Of a DNA stretch of 64,000 nt, positions 41,526 through 55,217 are shown one piece after another. The notes beneath the pieces are model-generated. The model had not been told where the DNA came from. It was given only the letters and a program-made list of their open reading frames with translations, and did no database searches. The first letter of the stretch is position 1. Each line of letters opens with the position of its first letter. The translations under genes and the position numbers were made by a program. The stretch is from Choristoneura fumiferana (lineage: Eukaryota; Arthropoda; Insecta; Lepidoptera; Tortricidae), in the NCBI RefSeq assembly GCF_025370935.1, contig NC_133496.1:9486382-9550381 (forward strand), written 5' to 3'.

Positions 41526-43740
41526 TTACTGAGAGTAGGCACTAATGACACTAATTTAAAGTGTTATAAATCATGATCGATTAAAGGTAGCACAAAATAT
41601 CATATAAAAGATCTCCAAAATACCACCCATAGATTATTCAAAAAACATCAATCACAATTAGGTTAACCAGTTTGCATGCGACACCCAAAATTCTAAAGTC
41701 GGATAAATTAAAGGACAAACCGGGTCACTTTCGCTTCGTTTACCAAAATTATCTTTCTGCTTAACAAAATACAGAAAATTTTCATTCCACAAGGGTAGTC
41801 AGGGGTTTTTTAATTTGTTCTTAACCTCGGGTCGGGTTAGGCGGGCCTGGTAATAATTATTTCTGTGGGGAACTTAGATTGAAAGGGTTTCATAAAAATA
41901 AAGAGACAGTAATCAGCAATTTTCATTATTAAATTTTGAGAAGGTTGAAATAATCTCTAATATTGCTGACATTACATTTAAATAGTCCTTTTTTAATGAC
42001 AGCGTTACATTATTAATGATGATAATCCAGTGGATTACTTGAAAAGGTAAATGTTAAATAAAATTTACTTTAAAGATATACTTTTTATAAATTAGGAGTG
42101 TCTTTTCAAAAGGGCTTATTTCCATTTTTCCCTTTTTTTTACTGAAAATGTAGTTCTGCTTAAAACAGAAAAATACAAATATTCTTTGAGATTAAAGTTC
42201 TAAAATGTTCACTTATTATCTACGTTGAATTATAACTTTTTGTAGACTTCGAAATTTGAAGCTGACTGCTATAAAATAAATAGGTAAAAGAAAAAACGCA
42301 TTAGAAACTTGTTAAATCGAAACCGATAGCCGATAGATTATTGTTTACTATGGGTATTTTTGTAGGCTTTATGGGTATTTTTTTAACATCGTGTCCCGTC
42401 ATATAAATAAATAAATTAACATAATGAGAGACTCAGCAGCGTTGCCGGACATGACATCGGGGCTTAGGGCTTATACTTTCTTCAAAGTATATAGATATGA
42501 TAGGTGGTACTCATGGGCAGTGATGATCAGTTCCCATCAGACGACCCAATTGCTCGTTTTTCTCCCTCTCATAATAAAAAAGGCTAATAACGGTTGAAAC
42601 TAGTAGAGCTGCTTTAAAATAAAGCAATTTCACAGTCATTTGAGCAATAGTTGTCTTTATTGTATGTACGAAAATCTGCAGCACAAAGAGCATTCAACTT
42701 TCTAAATGGGCTTTCGTCAAACCCCATTCACACGTTTTGCTCAAACGGTAAAGCGTCCCGTGCCTACAATAGTATGTTTGCGAGCAAAAAGTGGTTTGAT
42801 ACTCTTTTTTAGGGTGTCGGAAAAGAAAAATCCAGGCAAGTGCCAATCGGATTCGCACACTGAATGTTCCTTCCAATTTTTTAGGTGTTAAGTATTTGTT
42901 ATTATTAATTGTAATTTTACTATTTGTTGATAGCAGTACCTTTCTGCTCTGCGAAAATTTCGTTTTGTTATTGATATAGAGCGAAGACGCTGAAAAAAAC
43001 TATGTCTCTCTCTTGTACCTATATGGTTTCTTTTATCATTTCGTTCGACAAATTTTTCGTAGATGCTTAAATTAAGTAATAGGTTAAAGGGAAGTACCTA
43101 AACCTTAAAATCGAGCCTGCTTCATATTAAACTGTTTTTTGTCTCTAATTTCAAAATGGTAAAGGAACTATGGCGAGAATGAAACTTAAAAGCATTTTAG
43201 CGGTCGTTGGACTGCAAATAGCTATCACTTAAATAAAACAAGGCTAATAAGGAAAACTAAGAAAATTTTCAGAAGTTCACAGCCTAAAAACTCAAGGATT
43301 TTTAATAAAGGTATTGGAAATTCCTTTAAAACTTAAGCTTTTAACTTAAACCTAAAGCTAATCCAAACCAAAACGTTTTATAAAGTTAAGTAGCGGAAAA
43401 AACTAAAGCTATCTTTTTCATTCATACGAAAAGAGAAGACGACAGCATTCCGCTTCTCTAACACGACGTTAAATTTACATGTCCTAAGGCAATCGCTTTA
43501 ATTAAAGTTAGGTGCTTCATTTTCGAGACTCCACGTCCCGCCTCTATCTTTTACCTCGAGTAAGAAAAAGACCAGACAATTCTGTGACCGGGAGCGCAGT
43601 TTTACCTTCTTCAAAGTTCTCAAAAGCTGTGTAGTTGACAGGTGATGTCTGAATGATGTTATTTAATTATTTTCTCTGGTAAAGAAATTTGGTGGAAAAG
43701 GTGATACGGGTTTCATCATGAGCTTTTGTTGTGTTAAAAT
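41526..43740. other. Intergenic or 5'-intron DNA, few features
   Basis: AT-rich. A weak LINE-tail repeat (GTACTCATGGGCAGTGATGA and CCATCAGACGACCCAATTGC) lies at 42505-42560. No exon with Pde6-like coding was found. Confidence 0.35.
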
Positions 43741-43755
43741 TTTGAGACAGCGAGT

Positions 43756-44186
43756 TAGAGCGTTTTCACATTATCCGGTCCGATATAGCCAACGCACCAT
43801 GTTCTGTTTTCACATATTTCCGATGAAATCGTTTCGGTACGGCCGGCTCAAAATGGCCTCCACGCATCGGTCTTTGCGCACACAGAGACAATTTAGATAT
43901 ACGCCTATGCGCCTATGCCTATCTAAATTGTCTCTGTGTGCGCAAAGACCGATGCGTGGCGGCCATTTTTACATTGTAGTTTGACATTATAGCATACATA
44001 CAAATATTATCGTCGGACAGCTCACGGGCGTCCGATGGTGCCACAACATATCGGTGTCGGCTCCGATATCTGATATCGGGCCGAACAATGTGAAAGACAT
44101 GTACATATTTCATACATTTTACTTGCCCCGATATCGTATCGTCGTCCTATAACGATATCGGATCGGGTAATGTGAAAACGCTCTTA
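43756..44186. mobile_element. Nested foldback: AGAGCGTTTTCACATT TIR element with a 121-bp palindrome inside
   Basis: Outer ends TAGAGCGTTTTCACATTATC (43756) and GGTAATGTGAAAACGCTCTTA (44186) are inverted. CGATATC words recur inside. Inner palindrome 43850-43970 has about 49-bp arms beginning AAAATGGCCTCCACGCATCG. Confidence 0.85.
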
Positions 44187-44326
44187 AGCCGAGTTTAGAC
44201 GCATGAAAAATCGTGCAAGTTGCATTACATTGCGGCGCTCGATTGACCACTACAAACTCGTTGGCTTTACGGCCTCGCAATGTAATGCAACTTGCATGAT
44301 TTTTCTTCCAAGTCTAAACTGGGCTT
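44187..44326. mobile_element. 140-bp palindromic MITE, copy 1
   Basis: AAGCCGAGTTTAGACGCATG at the left and AGTCTAAACTGGGCTT at the right. Inner arms TGCAAGTTGCATTACATTGC are inverted. It directly abuts the preceding element and matches the copy at 48265-48409. Confidence 0.8.
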
Positions 44327-44762
44327 TAGGATTGAGTTTGTAAGTATACTTTTAAGGAGAAAAGAAAGATTTACCAAATGCCATCATGTTGGTAGTCAAC
44401 AACGCAACGCGATCCTTTAATTTACATTTTCACTCTTGGATAAGTGACGAGTACAGAAAATAGTGACGGAAGAGTGATTAGTTATGATATTGAATTTTAA
44501 AGATGCGAAAATCAATCAGTATTGAAAGTATTTATTGGTATTTTCGTTTCACCAATGAAACTCACGTGGCCCCTATGTTCTTTTGGGTAGTATTACATCA
44601 AGAGCCTAATATCATTAAAGTTAAACCGCAGCCTGTGAACGATCAGCGAAGCATGACCTAAATGTTCAGAACAAACCGCGTACTTATTTTTGCGAATTTT
44701 GCAAGCGAAAGTTACTTGGTGGGACTTCGTGAACGGGCGCGGATCCAGTTTATCGAGACAGG

Positions 44763-44882
44763 GCGGCTACTACGAAATTCGAAAATCGAAGTTTCTTACC
44801 ATCCCTCTCACTCTCGTAAAATAATATTATCGTCAGCGAGGCGGCCAGATACGACGTTCGAATTTTGCACTTTGTAGTGGGC
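44763..44882. mobile_element. Diverged foldback MITE (28716 family)
   Basis: GGCTACTACGAAATTCGAAA at the left and GCACTTTGTAGTGGGCCG at the right, with CCATCCCTCTCACTCTCGTA in between. Confidence 0.6.
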
Positions 44883-44889
44883 CGGATTG

Positions 44890-45600
44890 AACGTTTTAAA
44901 GGCCGATCAAGAACTAACTAATTGAGCAACCGTCAAATATCCGGTTAAGTAAATAGTAATTATCTGCAACAATTTACTTGTGTCTCAGATAAATTATGTT
45001 CATTAGAGCTATTAAATAAAAAAGCTGAAAGCGAAGGAGAAAGCATAGTACAACGAGCCGTCACTACGAATTAGACACGATCTTTAGCAATGAAGGTACC
45101 GACAAAGAAGAAGAAGAAGACCTAGAATGTGCCCTTAAAATTAACGGAAATTAAAGACAACACGGTGTAGGTAGGTGATAAATCTAAAAAGCTGTATTCA
45201 ACGTGCTCACAAATTAAGGTAAAACAAACCCGGGAAAACTATTCATTTTAGGTGTAAACTTCACGCCTACTCTTGTTATTGGTTGATTGTACAAGTTGGC
45301 TCACGGGGGAACTGTTTACCGCCGCATTTGCGATTGACGTCATTTGCTAGAATAGTATTGGGGCAATCCTGGAAACGACGAAAATTCACACTACGTAGAC
45401 TTTTTTGGTGTTCTAAATAGAGACGGTTGTTGATAACTGTACCTATACATATATCCGCTTCCGATTAACTTCTATCCGCTTAGATTTTTAAATGGTAATG
45501 AAGCTCGTACAGAAAAATGTTGGTATTAATCAATTTTTTCATTAATTTATTTTATAACATTACTCATGAAATTATTTTTGAGGTATTATTGTTTTAGTGA
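44890..45600. other. Intergenic DNA
   Basis: A LINE-terminus-like stretch (CCGACAAAGAAGAAGAAGAA) lies at about 45099. Nothing else is recognised. Confidence 0.3.
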
Positions 45601-45601
45601 C

Positions 45602-45860
45602 GACCGAATGGCCAAGTGGTTAGAGAACCTGACTACGAAGCTTGAGGTCCCGGGTTCGATTCCCGGCCGGGGCAGATATTTTGTATGAATAATACGAATG
45701 TTTGTTCTCGGTTCATGGATGTTTAATACGTATTTAAGTATGTATTTATCTATATAAGTATGTTTATCCGTTACCTAGTATCCATAGTACAAGCTTTGCT
45801 TAGTTTGGGACTAGGTCGATTGGTGTCAAGTGTCCCATGATATTTATTATTATTATTTTA
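45602..45860 (+). mobile_element. tRNA-headed SINE
   Basis: The head has box A (TGGCCAAGTGG, 45609-45619) and box B (GGTTCGATTCC, 45653-45663). A body follows with TACAAGCTTTGCTTAGTTTG and an ATTTATTATTATTATTTTA tail. The presumed acceptor-stem ends do not pair, so it is not a working tRNA. Tail fragments are at 1560, 26000 and 46525. Confidence 0.8.
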
Positions 45861-47435
45861 TTTAATGGTCCAACCAAGTAATTGCCGTAAACTAAACTTT
45901 TTGGGGGTTTTAGATAAATAAAAATAAAAACAATTCGCGCTCCAGTTCAGGTCAAATGGACAAATTTTAATTAATATGAAAAAAAAAACAAAAGTCATTT
46001 TACTAAATTACTTCCATGTTCGAGAGCATTACGAAAGCGTCGCTCTCATTAAATATAATTTGTATTCCTTATTGAAGGCCCGTAATAAGTGCTTTGTTTA
46101 TTTATCGTTTAATCTTTCAAAACAAGTGAACATCCACCCACGGTTGTAAAAGTACTCAATTGTTTACCACACTTTTCCCGGCCCTCCGGCTATCTTATCA
46201 CCACACTCGAAAAGTATAATGTAGTTGAAACGGTGATAATTCTGAAGAATGTGTCGAGCGAGATTGCCAGTTGATACTCATCAAAGGCCTTATTTACAAT
46301 TTGGGCCGCGTTTCCACCAGAGATATGCGAAGTAGCTAAGCAGTGCGAGGATGTGTAGCGAGGATTTTAATAATTTACCTGTACACCGTGATTTTATTGA
46401 TTTCCGTTAACTTCAACAGACGTCTTAGTTGTTTGATAGAAACTAATTGATAATTAACTTTTTCCTCCCCTTAATGGTAACGTAAATCAAAAAAACCACG
46501 TTGTATAAAAATGTTTTTTCACTACCCAGTACTCATAGTAAAAGCTTTGTTTAGTTTAGGATTAGACCAATTCCTGTAAAATTACCAAAAAACTATTTTT
46601 TTGAATTCAATTCATACTTTATCTTCTTCGCATGATCAGATTCACCTAAAATTTAAAAGTTAGCTTTATGTTATGTAAATTCAATAATTCAATAATATTA
46701 TATTACCTTACGTTGTCATGAACTAATCTTTAAAAATATTTGTTGGATAACACTTTTTTTACCTTAAATTTAATTTTGCATCGGTTCATTTCAGAAGATA
46801 CACATTTCTGCAGTTCTTCAGCGTTGGTCGGGTTACTTTATTCTTTAGTAATTAATTTTTGTTTTATATTGTATACATATAATCAAAAATTAACCTAGCA
46901 AGGAATAACCTTTATCATTGTAGTAAGTTCCAAAAAAATATTCTCATGCAAATTACCATCAAGTAACCGTAAAGTTGCTGGAAGAAGAGTTTCCCTTGTT
47001 TTGGGAACAATAAAAGGAAAAATAACCCCGAGCGACTTCTCAGCAGACGATGCGGTTTCCATTTTAAGTTTTAAGACTGGAGTTCTGCGATATCGTCGCT
47101 AAATGAGATTTTAATGTGATATTGGTTGTTATTTAAAAGTAATTTCATGAATATAAATGTTTTCAATCGTTCAGGCGGGATGTAGGAAATTTTAAAACAT
47201 TTACTGCGTATCTGAGTATATATCCTTGTAATATACGATATTAAGGATTATTATTATAGTTTTTTTGTTTTGCCTTGAAAACAATACAAAATTGAATCAA
47301 ACCCTGTAAGGGCACTGCAATAATATAAATATTAAATTAACCTTAAACTTAACTAACACATAAACACACTTATATATCGAGGGTTGCCACTAGTGTCTGT
47401 GAGAAATTAACTTCATTGGACCTATTGCAATGCAA
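45861..47435. other. Intergenic DNA with minor repeat pieces
   Basis: A SINE tail fragment (ACTCATAGTAAAAGCTTTGT) lies at about 46530. GGGCCGCGTTTCCACCAGAG at about 46302 looks like a MITE terminus. No coding-like ORF. Confidence 0.35.
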
Positions 47436-47439
47436 TGAA

Positions 47440-47615
47440 TTTAATCCGGAAGACGAAGCGTTGGCAGGCCTCCCACCAGGTGGACTGACGGCATCGTGAG
47501 AGTTGCGGGAAACCGGTGAATGCAAGTGGCGAATTGTCGTTCATTGTGGCGTTCGAAGTGGGAGGCTTTTGTTCAGCAGTGGACGTCTTCCGACGGATGA
47601 TGATGATGAATGCAT
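47440..47615 (+). pseudogene. LINE ORF2 C-terminal fragment with (GAT)n tail
   Basis: CCGGAAGACGAAGCGTTGGC, CACCAGGTGGACTGACGGCA and TTCATTGTGGCGTTCGAAGT end in GATGATGATGA. The plus strand reads KRWQASHQVD-type and CRSLWRSK-type pieces. Confidence 0.6.
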
Positions 47616-48264
47616 GCTCCCGTAAAGATAACGTAAATTAAAATTAATACGTTGTATAAATTTATACAAAATTATTAAAGCCCATGAGCTGCAGTTAGCT
47701 AACCGGAATGTTACTTATGGCGTTATTGCGACAAGAATACGCATTCTTCACAAAGTAAAAACACATTTGCAGTTTATTTACGCTTTTCTAAAACTTTTAC
47801 ATTTCTCTTAAAGTCAAGAAAAAGCGGGGTTTATAAAAGAAGCGCATTTTTTTCTCTTTTCAAATAAACTTGTACACTGAAGTCGCAATTTGCTTTTCAT
47901 AATGAACGCAAAATTGTGTTATATTGTTCAGTAAAGGCAGACGTGGTAAATACCTTTTAAGGAAGGTTGGAAAGTCATATTTGCATTACAGGGTTACTAT
48001 TGGTGTGTCCAGACTCACTTGGACTCAATTTTTGCATACAATTCTCTTTTTTTTAACTTATTTACAAATAATAATGATTTTTCACTTAAATAATAATACT
48101 TACAATCAAGGAAAGTGAATCGCGTTTGGACCTTTTCATAATCAATTCCGCTATGATTTCTTTAATAAATGTATGGAATGTCCCAATGACACCAGTAGCA
48201 CAAAGGTTCCACTCTGGTACGCTATTCAGTTTCTCTGCCGCGTTTAATCGCTCGTTTTACATCT

Positions 48265-48409
48265 TAAAGCCGAGTTTATACTTGCAAGAATCATCGTGCA
48301 AGTGCATTACATTGCGGCGCTCGATTGACCACTAAAGCTCATTGCCTTTACGTTCTCGCAATGTAATGCAACTTGCACGATTTTTCTTGCAAGTCTAAAC
48401 TCGGCTTTA
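48265..48409. mobile_element. 145-bp palindromic MITE, copy 2
   Basis: TAAAGCCGAGTTTATACTTG at the left, CTAAACTCGGCTTTA at the right. The inner CATTACATTGCGGCGCTCGA is the same as in 44187-44326. Confidence 0.8.
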
Positions 48410-48579
48410 AAGACCTGAGATTATTGTTGCGGAGTGCAACTTTAAATTACCTCTTTGTCAATTTTTCTTACATCTAATAGAGTTGTCATTTAAGTACCTA
48501 AATATAGGTATTATACGGTCCGACTAGTTTCGATATTCTCGAAAGATATTTTCAGTACGGGTGGCGCCGCCGTCGTGAT

Positions 48580-48765
48580 CGTAATCATCTCATCATCCCA
48601 GCCTATTTACATCCTATACTGCTCGATACAGGCCTCCTCTCAGAATGAGAGGGCTTGGACAGTAGTTCCCACGCGGGCCCAGTGCGAATTGGGAACTTCA
48701 TACATACCATTGAATTACTTCACAGGTTTCCTCACGAACTTAGAGTTTCGTAGTAGCCCTGCTGC
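48580..48765 (-). mobile_element. SINE 3' half joined to a MITE end
   Basis: CATCATCCCAGCCTATTTAC, AGGCCTCCTCTCAGAATGAG and GCCCAGTGCGAATTGGGAAC match the SINE at 58333-58653. GAGTTTCGTAGTAGCCCTGC at the end belongs to the 28716-type MITE. Confidence 0.65.
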
Positions 48766-49019
48766 TCTGAAATAAACGTGAGCCGGCGTTTCTCATTGTT
48801 TGATCTATGCCTTTAACACCTCTTTTCCGTACGTATTTTTGCCTTCCCGGATAATACCTTGTAAACAAGCTTTTTGTGAAATCTCGATAAGGATCCTTTG
48901 TATCTTAACCGTTCACTTCTTTTTATTTACACCGTCATTATCCGCAATTTATGAAGCAGCTACAGGTTTGAAAAGATTTTGTTGAACGTGAATTTTTCAC
49001 TGAAAGAGTTGACATAACT

Positions 49020-49090
49020 CCTACGAGGTAATATTATAAATTCAAAAGTTTGTGAGTGTGTGTGTGTGTAGGTTTGTTACTCTTCCATGT
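49020..49090. repeat. RTE-like tail start (GTGTGT)
   Basis: AATATTATAAATTCAAAAGT, then TTTGTGAGTGTGTGTGTGTG, the reverse-oriented RTE tail also seen at 61635. Confidence 0.5.
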
Positions 49091-49164
49091 TAAAACGGCG
49101 AATGGATTTGATTCAAATGGAAAGAAAGGAGAAAGAAAGAAGAACGACTTGAAATCAAACTCAA

Positions 49165-49399
49165 ACTCACAACATTTATTGAAAAAAAAAACACACTACA
49201 TCACAACAAAAACACAGTAAAAACATAAATAGGAGAAGAGAAATTTGGCATGGATGTCTTCTATGTAAACATTAATAAAATCCACGATGTAATAAGTGGG
49301 AGTTTTCATGGGAATATAGTTAAGCCAATCAAATTTTTTACCGACACTAATCTGTCCGCGACATTTTTCAAACAATTGCAGATTTTTGTAAGTAAACAT
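49165..49399 (-). other. 67-codon ORF with AATAAA, probably LINE 3' end
   Basis: The minus strand has an ORF starting MFTYKNLQLFEKCRGQISVG, hydrophobic at its end, with a stop at 49196-49198 and AATAAA 15 nt later. A TGAGTTTGAGTTTGA simple tail follows, as in non-LTR elements. I do not recognise the protein and prefer a retrotransposon 3' region over a gene. Confidence 0.2.
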
Positions 49400-49589
49400 G
49401 TTTTTTCTTTAATTTAATAGATTACGTAAGTTCAACCTATTAAACCGTGAAATATCTTGTTGGAAAAACGATTTTTTGGTAACGCCAGAGACAATTTTGG
49501 TAACGCAGGAGACGCCCAAAGTGTCGGTAAAATAGTTGATTGGCCCAATCAAAATTCATAGGGTTTACGCGTGCGAAGCCCCGGATAAA

Positions 49590-49792
49590 GTCTAATTCGT
49601 TTATCGCTATCCCGCGGGTACTATGCAGTTTTCCGGGATAAAACTATTCTATTTCCATCCCCGGGACTCGAACTATGAGTATAGGAACCTAATTTCATAC
49701 AAATCGGTTCAGCGCTTGGACGTAAACAGGGAACAAACAAAAATACTTACAAACTATCGCATTTATAATTTTAATGGGATCTAAGCCGAAAC
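49590..49792 (+). mobile_element. RTE-like LINE tail fragment
   Basis: CTATCCCGCGGGTACTATGC, TTCATACAAATCGGTTCAGC and CGCATTTATAATTTTAATGG. Confidence 0.6.
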
Positions 49793-50094
49793 TTAACGCA
49801 ATTGATACCTAGCTGAATATAAACATTCTTAATACCTATAAGGTAGTCAAAAGTTGGCAATGTAGGGTGTAACAACTCAGATAAAAATTGTTACAATTTA
49901 CTGAAAAGGAAACGTGGGGGTACCTAAATAAAATTTACATGTCAAAGAGTTTCCACACATTCCTCGGTGTCCATTAAGGCTTCAACAATAAACCAAATTG
50001 GTTGGCCATCGGGCGAGTCCATTTGGCCGGCTATTTGGTGAGTCCATTAGTAATATAGATACCTAGTGTACAGTACATGGTGTCTGTGTATTTA

Positions 50095-50575
50095 CCCAAT
50101 TTACACTCGCTCGCGAGAGACGAGACGAATCGCGAAGCATGTGAGGAGAAGCCTGGTGTGGACGAGCACTCGCGTTTCACCTCACGCTTGGTCTTGACGG
50201 TAGCAGGCGCGTATCTTCTCTCTTTCTTGTAAGTTGTTCTATGAGATTTACACTCTCGCCTCTTGCCTCGCCTCGTATCTCGGTCTGCGGCTCGCGGATC
50301 GATGGTAAATAAGCTTCCTGCTTACACTCTCGTGGCGAGTTTAGTTGTCTTTCAGCTTGCAACCTGCGTGGCATAACGTTCAAACCCGAATGAAGCGTGA
50401 GCGTCGTCGTCGCGAGGTCCTTTGACTCGTGCCCAAAAACCGCTCCGGACGCGAGCGCTGCGAGGGGCGAGACGAGGCGCGAGGCGAGGCAGGCACGTCT
50501 GGTCACACTCTCACCTCGTACATCGCCTCGCGCCTTGTCTCGCGACTCGTACCCGTATTACACTAGACAGTCTGT
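50095..50575. repeat. GC- and CpG-rich repeat with inverted segments
   Basis: Strongly CpG-rich in an AT-rich setting. GCGAGGGGCGAGACGAGGCG (about 50459) and the inverse-like CGCCTCGCGCCTTGTCTCGC (about 50523) can form a hairpin. ACACTCTCGCCTC-type words recur. Long ORFs on both strands reflect base composition. Confidence 0.5.
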
Positions 50576-50579
50576 GATC

Positions 50580-51640
50580 GTCGGTTGAAGATTGGTTGCA
50601 CACCTTTATGACGACTTTCTTGAGAAATTAGTGTAGTGGTTTCCCTTTGTCTTCCACACTGCAGCTCTAGAGTCCGGAGTTTGTGGTTGGCAATGCTGTC
50701 CACTCTCACTCCAGGGGCTCGGCACTCCACCAAGAGAAATAAAATAAAACTATTTGTCATGGTTCATTTAGGACCCTAAACCGTGCTTGAATTATTGTCA
50801 AATTGTAATGCCACAGATTATGTTATGTACGACCTGAATTTTTCCAGGCAATGGAATGTGGCTGTCTCACTGTGACGTCATCCAGCGTATTTCGTAAAAA
50901 AATTATAAAAAAATAAATATTTATCCAAATTCAAAATCAATAAAAATGGTATCTTAAAATATCCTATTCTTTCCAAAAATAAGATAAAAACTATAGGTTA
51001 TTTTTTTTGGTGCATCCCAATTAGGTATATTCTATCGAAGCAACGCATGGTGTTGCGTGTGTCCATGGTTATATGTTTGATGGTGCTCACCTCACCAATC
51101 CAGGTGACTAACCCGCTCGTTTTATACAAATACATCCATAAAATCATCCATATAGATACTGTTATCTTTCCCCCTTGCTCGTTAAAAAGCACAGACTGGC
51201 TTTAATATTTTTACGCACCCGCTGAAAAATTAAAGCTACTATAAAGGACATAAAAAGCGTCATATCAAAGGATACCTGGGAACCGTCCCCGCTAAATGCC
51301 TACAGGATGCCTTTTAACGTGGGCTCAATCCCTCCACAACCCTGTGTTCCCCTTTTAGGTCTACCCGCTCCCTAAAAGGGTACCAATCAAATTTAATTTC
51401 AGGAAAGAATTATATTAAATTGTTAAGCTTATTTAGTTCAAGAGGGTCCAAGCTCGAAACTCTCCGGGTAAGGCACTTTTAGTGAAACAAATAATAGTTC
51501 AATTTTGTCTAAAGAAATAATAATGTTAGATAGGTACCTTACTATAAATAAATGATCAAACAAATTCGATTTAAGTTTAATGTTGTTCGTCCTTTCGAAA
51601 GTACCTACTGATAGCGTGCGTGCCTCTCTCTCTCTCGCTG
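50580..51640. other. Intergenic DNA, nothing recognised
   Basis: No coding-like ORF with splice context. GTGCTCACCTCACCAATCCA at about 51082 may be a decayed LINE-tail repeat. Confidence 0.3.
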
Positions 51641-51641
51641 T

Positions 51642-53250
<1,609 letters not shown>

Positions 53251-53252
53251 AC

Positions 53253-53533
53253 CGGCCAAGAGCGTGTCGGACACGCCCAAAATAGGGTTCCGTGGCCATT
53301 ACGAAAAAATTAAGTAATATTTTTCTAAGGATTTCGTATTTTATACGGAATCTTCCAAGTTTAGGTACCTATATTTTATACCTTAGGCTGCTATTTACGC
53401 ATAAACTACTAATAATTCTCAAGCTTTCTAGCATTGATAGTCCCTGAGCAAAGCCGCGGACGGACAGACAGACAGATATGGCGAAACTATAAGGGTTCCG
53501 TTTTTGCCATTTTGGCTCCGGAACCCTAAAAAT
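53253..53533 (+). repeat. GACA-type repeat with internal deletion
   Basis: CCGGCCAAGAGCGTGTCGGA at the left and CGGAACCCTAAAAAT at the right. The middle (from AATTCTCAAG directly to CTTTCTAGCA) is missing about 350 bp relative to 16527-17142. Confidence 0.7.
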
Positions 53534-54330
53534 CGACAGTTCACTCGATAAATGGTACATCTCTAAAACTATCAAACTCGAAACGTCACAGAACTCATCA
53601 GGTGAAAAATATTTGCTATAATTGATAAAACTATCTTTGTTTATTTATCTTAATCAGTTGACCGAAATCAACTCGTGACCACGGCCGCTGCAACGTGGTC
53701 GAAACTTCGAGGTAATTTAAAGTATTTTTTTATATAGGTGCCTAGTAGTTTTTTTTATGGAGTTTATGGCTTGGTTACAAAACATTTAAGCCAAGTCTTT
53801 AGGTACCTAGTAGTCGTGATAAATTATTTTTAGCTATAAACTAGCCTTTATTCGCGATTTAATTCTCGTAAGCCATTAGATTTCAGAAATATAAATTCCG
53901 GATTTGTGAATTCCCATGAGAAATCAGTACAATCAGTAGAATTATTTTTATTTAACTTAAAACCTAAAATTGCTAAAAGTGGCTCCGAAGCAGTATCGTT
54001 TCGTGTGCTCTGCCTACCCCATTTGGGAATAGAGGCGTGATGTTTGTGTATGTGCATTAGTTTTATTTAACTAATGAATCAAAATTGTAGACTGTATATT
54101 GATCTTTGGAGTGTAAATTAGTAAAATAAAACAACTTTTTAATAATAATGCAAAATTAAACACGCAGCGCGGACAAGGACTGTGACAGGACTCTCGTTAT
54201 TCTTTTGTTTTCTTTCCGCGCTGCTTGCTTTCCAATTTTATTAGTGGCCAAATGCTAGACAGCGTTGGTATACAAACTCTTTATTTAAACTTTGTACATG
54301 CGTCGTCTACAAAAAACATTGGTGTTTGTA

Positions 54331-54455
54331 AAGTTCCCAATCTGTACTGGGCCCACGTGGGAACGACGGCCCAAGCCCACTCATTCTGAGAGCCTCTCAT
54401 TCTGTGCCCAGCAGTGGGACCATAGGATGGGATTATGATGATGATGAATTAATTA
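54331..54455 (+). mobile_element. SINE 3' half
   Basis: AAAGTTCCCAATCTGTACTG, GGCCCACGTGGGAACGACGG and CCCAGCAGTGGGACCATAGG, then GATGATGATGAA. This is the forward orientation of the SINE at 58333-58653. Confidence 0.7.
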
Positions 54456-54784
54456 AAATCATTTTTTTTTTCAATGATAACTTTATATTTATTTTTCCTA
54501 CTTAATACCAAAACGATCACCCCTAAGACCCTTAAACCTCGTATGCTCAAACTTGGTTTACTAATGTTTTGGCGAAAATTATTTAGCAAATTATTAACTG
54601 CCAAACAATTTACCCTTTATTTTTATTTAGGCGAAATTTCATTCCTTGATCAATGATATTATGCAAATTATTACCTGGGATTTTTTTAAGATGTCATTTG
54701 TGTTTTCGTCCAATGCGCTTGGCATTTGGCATTCCTTAATTTAGCAAGCAAGCAAGCCAATGATTTTTTCCGTTCTGTTACAAA

Positions 54785-55217
54785 AAAAACCTAACATCGA
54801 AGGCTAAGGCGGAAGCTACGCTACGCTTCGCTCCCGCTTTAGCCTTCTGAACCTAACCTATCCAAGTCGCTTCTGCCTAGTCTCGTCTTGCTCGCTCGCT
54901 TCCCTCGCTCACCGCCACATAATGTAACATTTATTCATTTTATTATGTATGGTGACTGATATACCTACCTTACGTATGAAAATTGGCCAAATGTTATTTG
55001 ACTATTTGTTATTTGCCTTAGCCAATCATTTGCTACATAATTGTTTGCCACATAAAAGTGTGATGAAGTAAAATTTTGCAATATAAAAATGTTGCGAAAT
55101 AAGAAAAATGCGAAGTAAAGTTATGCCAAGGATTGGTTTGCCAAATGAAACTTCGGCGAAAGGTTGGTTGCTAAGTGAAATTTGGCGAAACATATTTCGC
55201 CAAAAAGGCAGTACACC
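54785..55217. repeat. Second copy of the GCCAAA/GCGAAA word repeat
   Basis: Words such as TGGCCAAATGTTATTTGAC, TTTGCCACATAAA, TTGCGAAATAAG, TGCCAAGGATTGG, TTTGCCAAATGAAAC and TTCGCCAAAAAG, ending AGGCAGTACACC. A hairpin GAAGGCTAAGGCGGAAGC/GCTCCCGCTTTAGCCTTC lies at 54798-54848. Confidence 0.6.

Noticed and set aside
43718..44113. ORFs on both strands near 43.8-44.1 kb
   Set aside because: They share peptides because they read the two arms of a palindromic MITE.
45602..45676. tRNA gene
   Set aside because: Boxes A and B are present, but the presumed acceptor-stem ends do not pair, and the sequence continues into a SINE body and tail.
50177..50588. Overlapping ORFs on both strands in GC-rich DNA
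   Set aside because: Long frames are expected in CpG-rich, stop-poor sequence, and the inverted words fit a repeat better.
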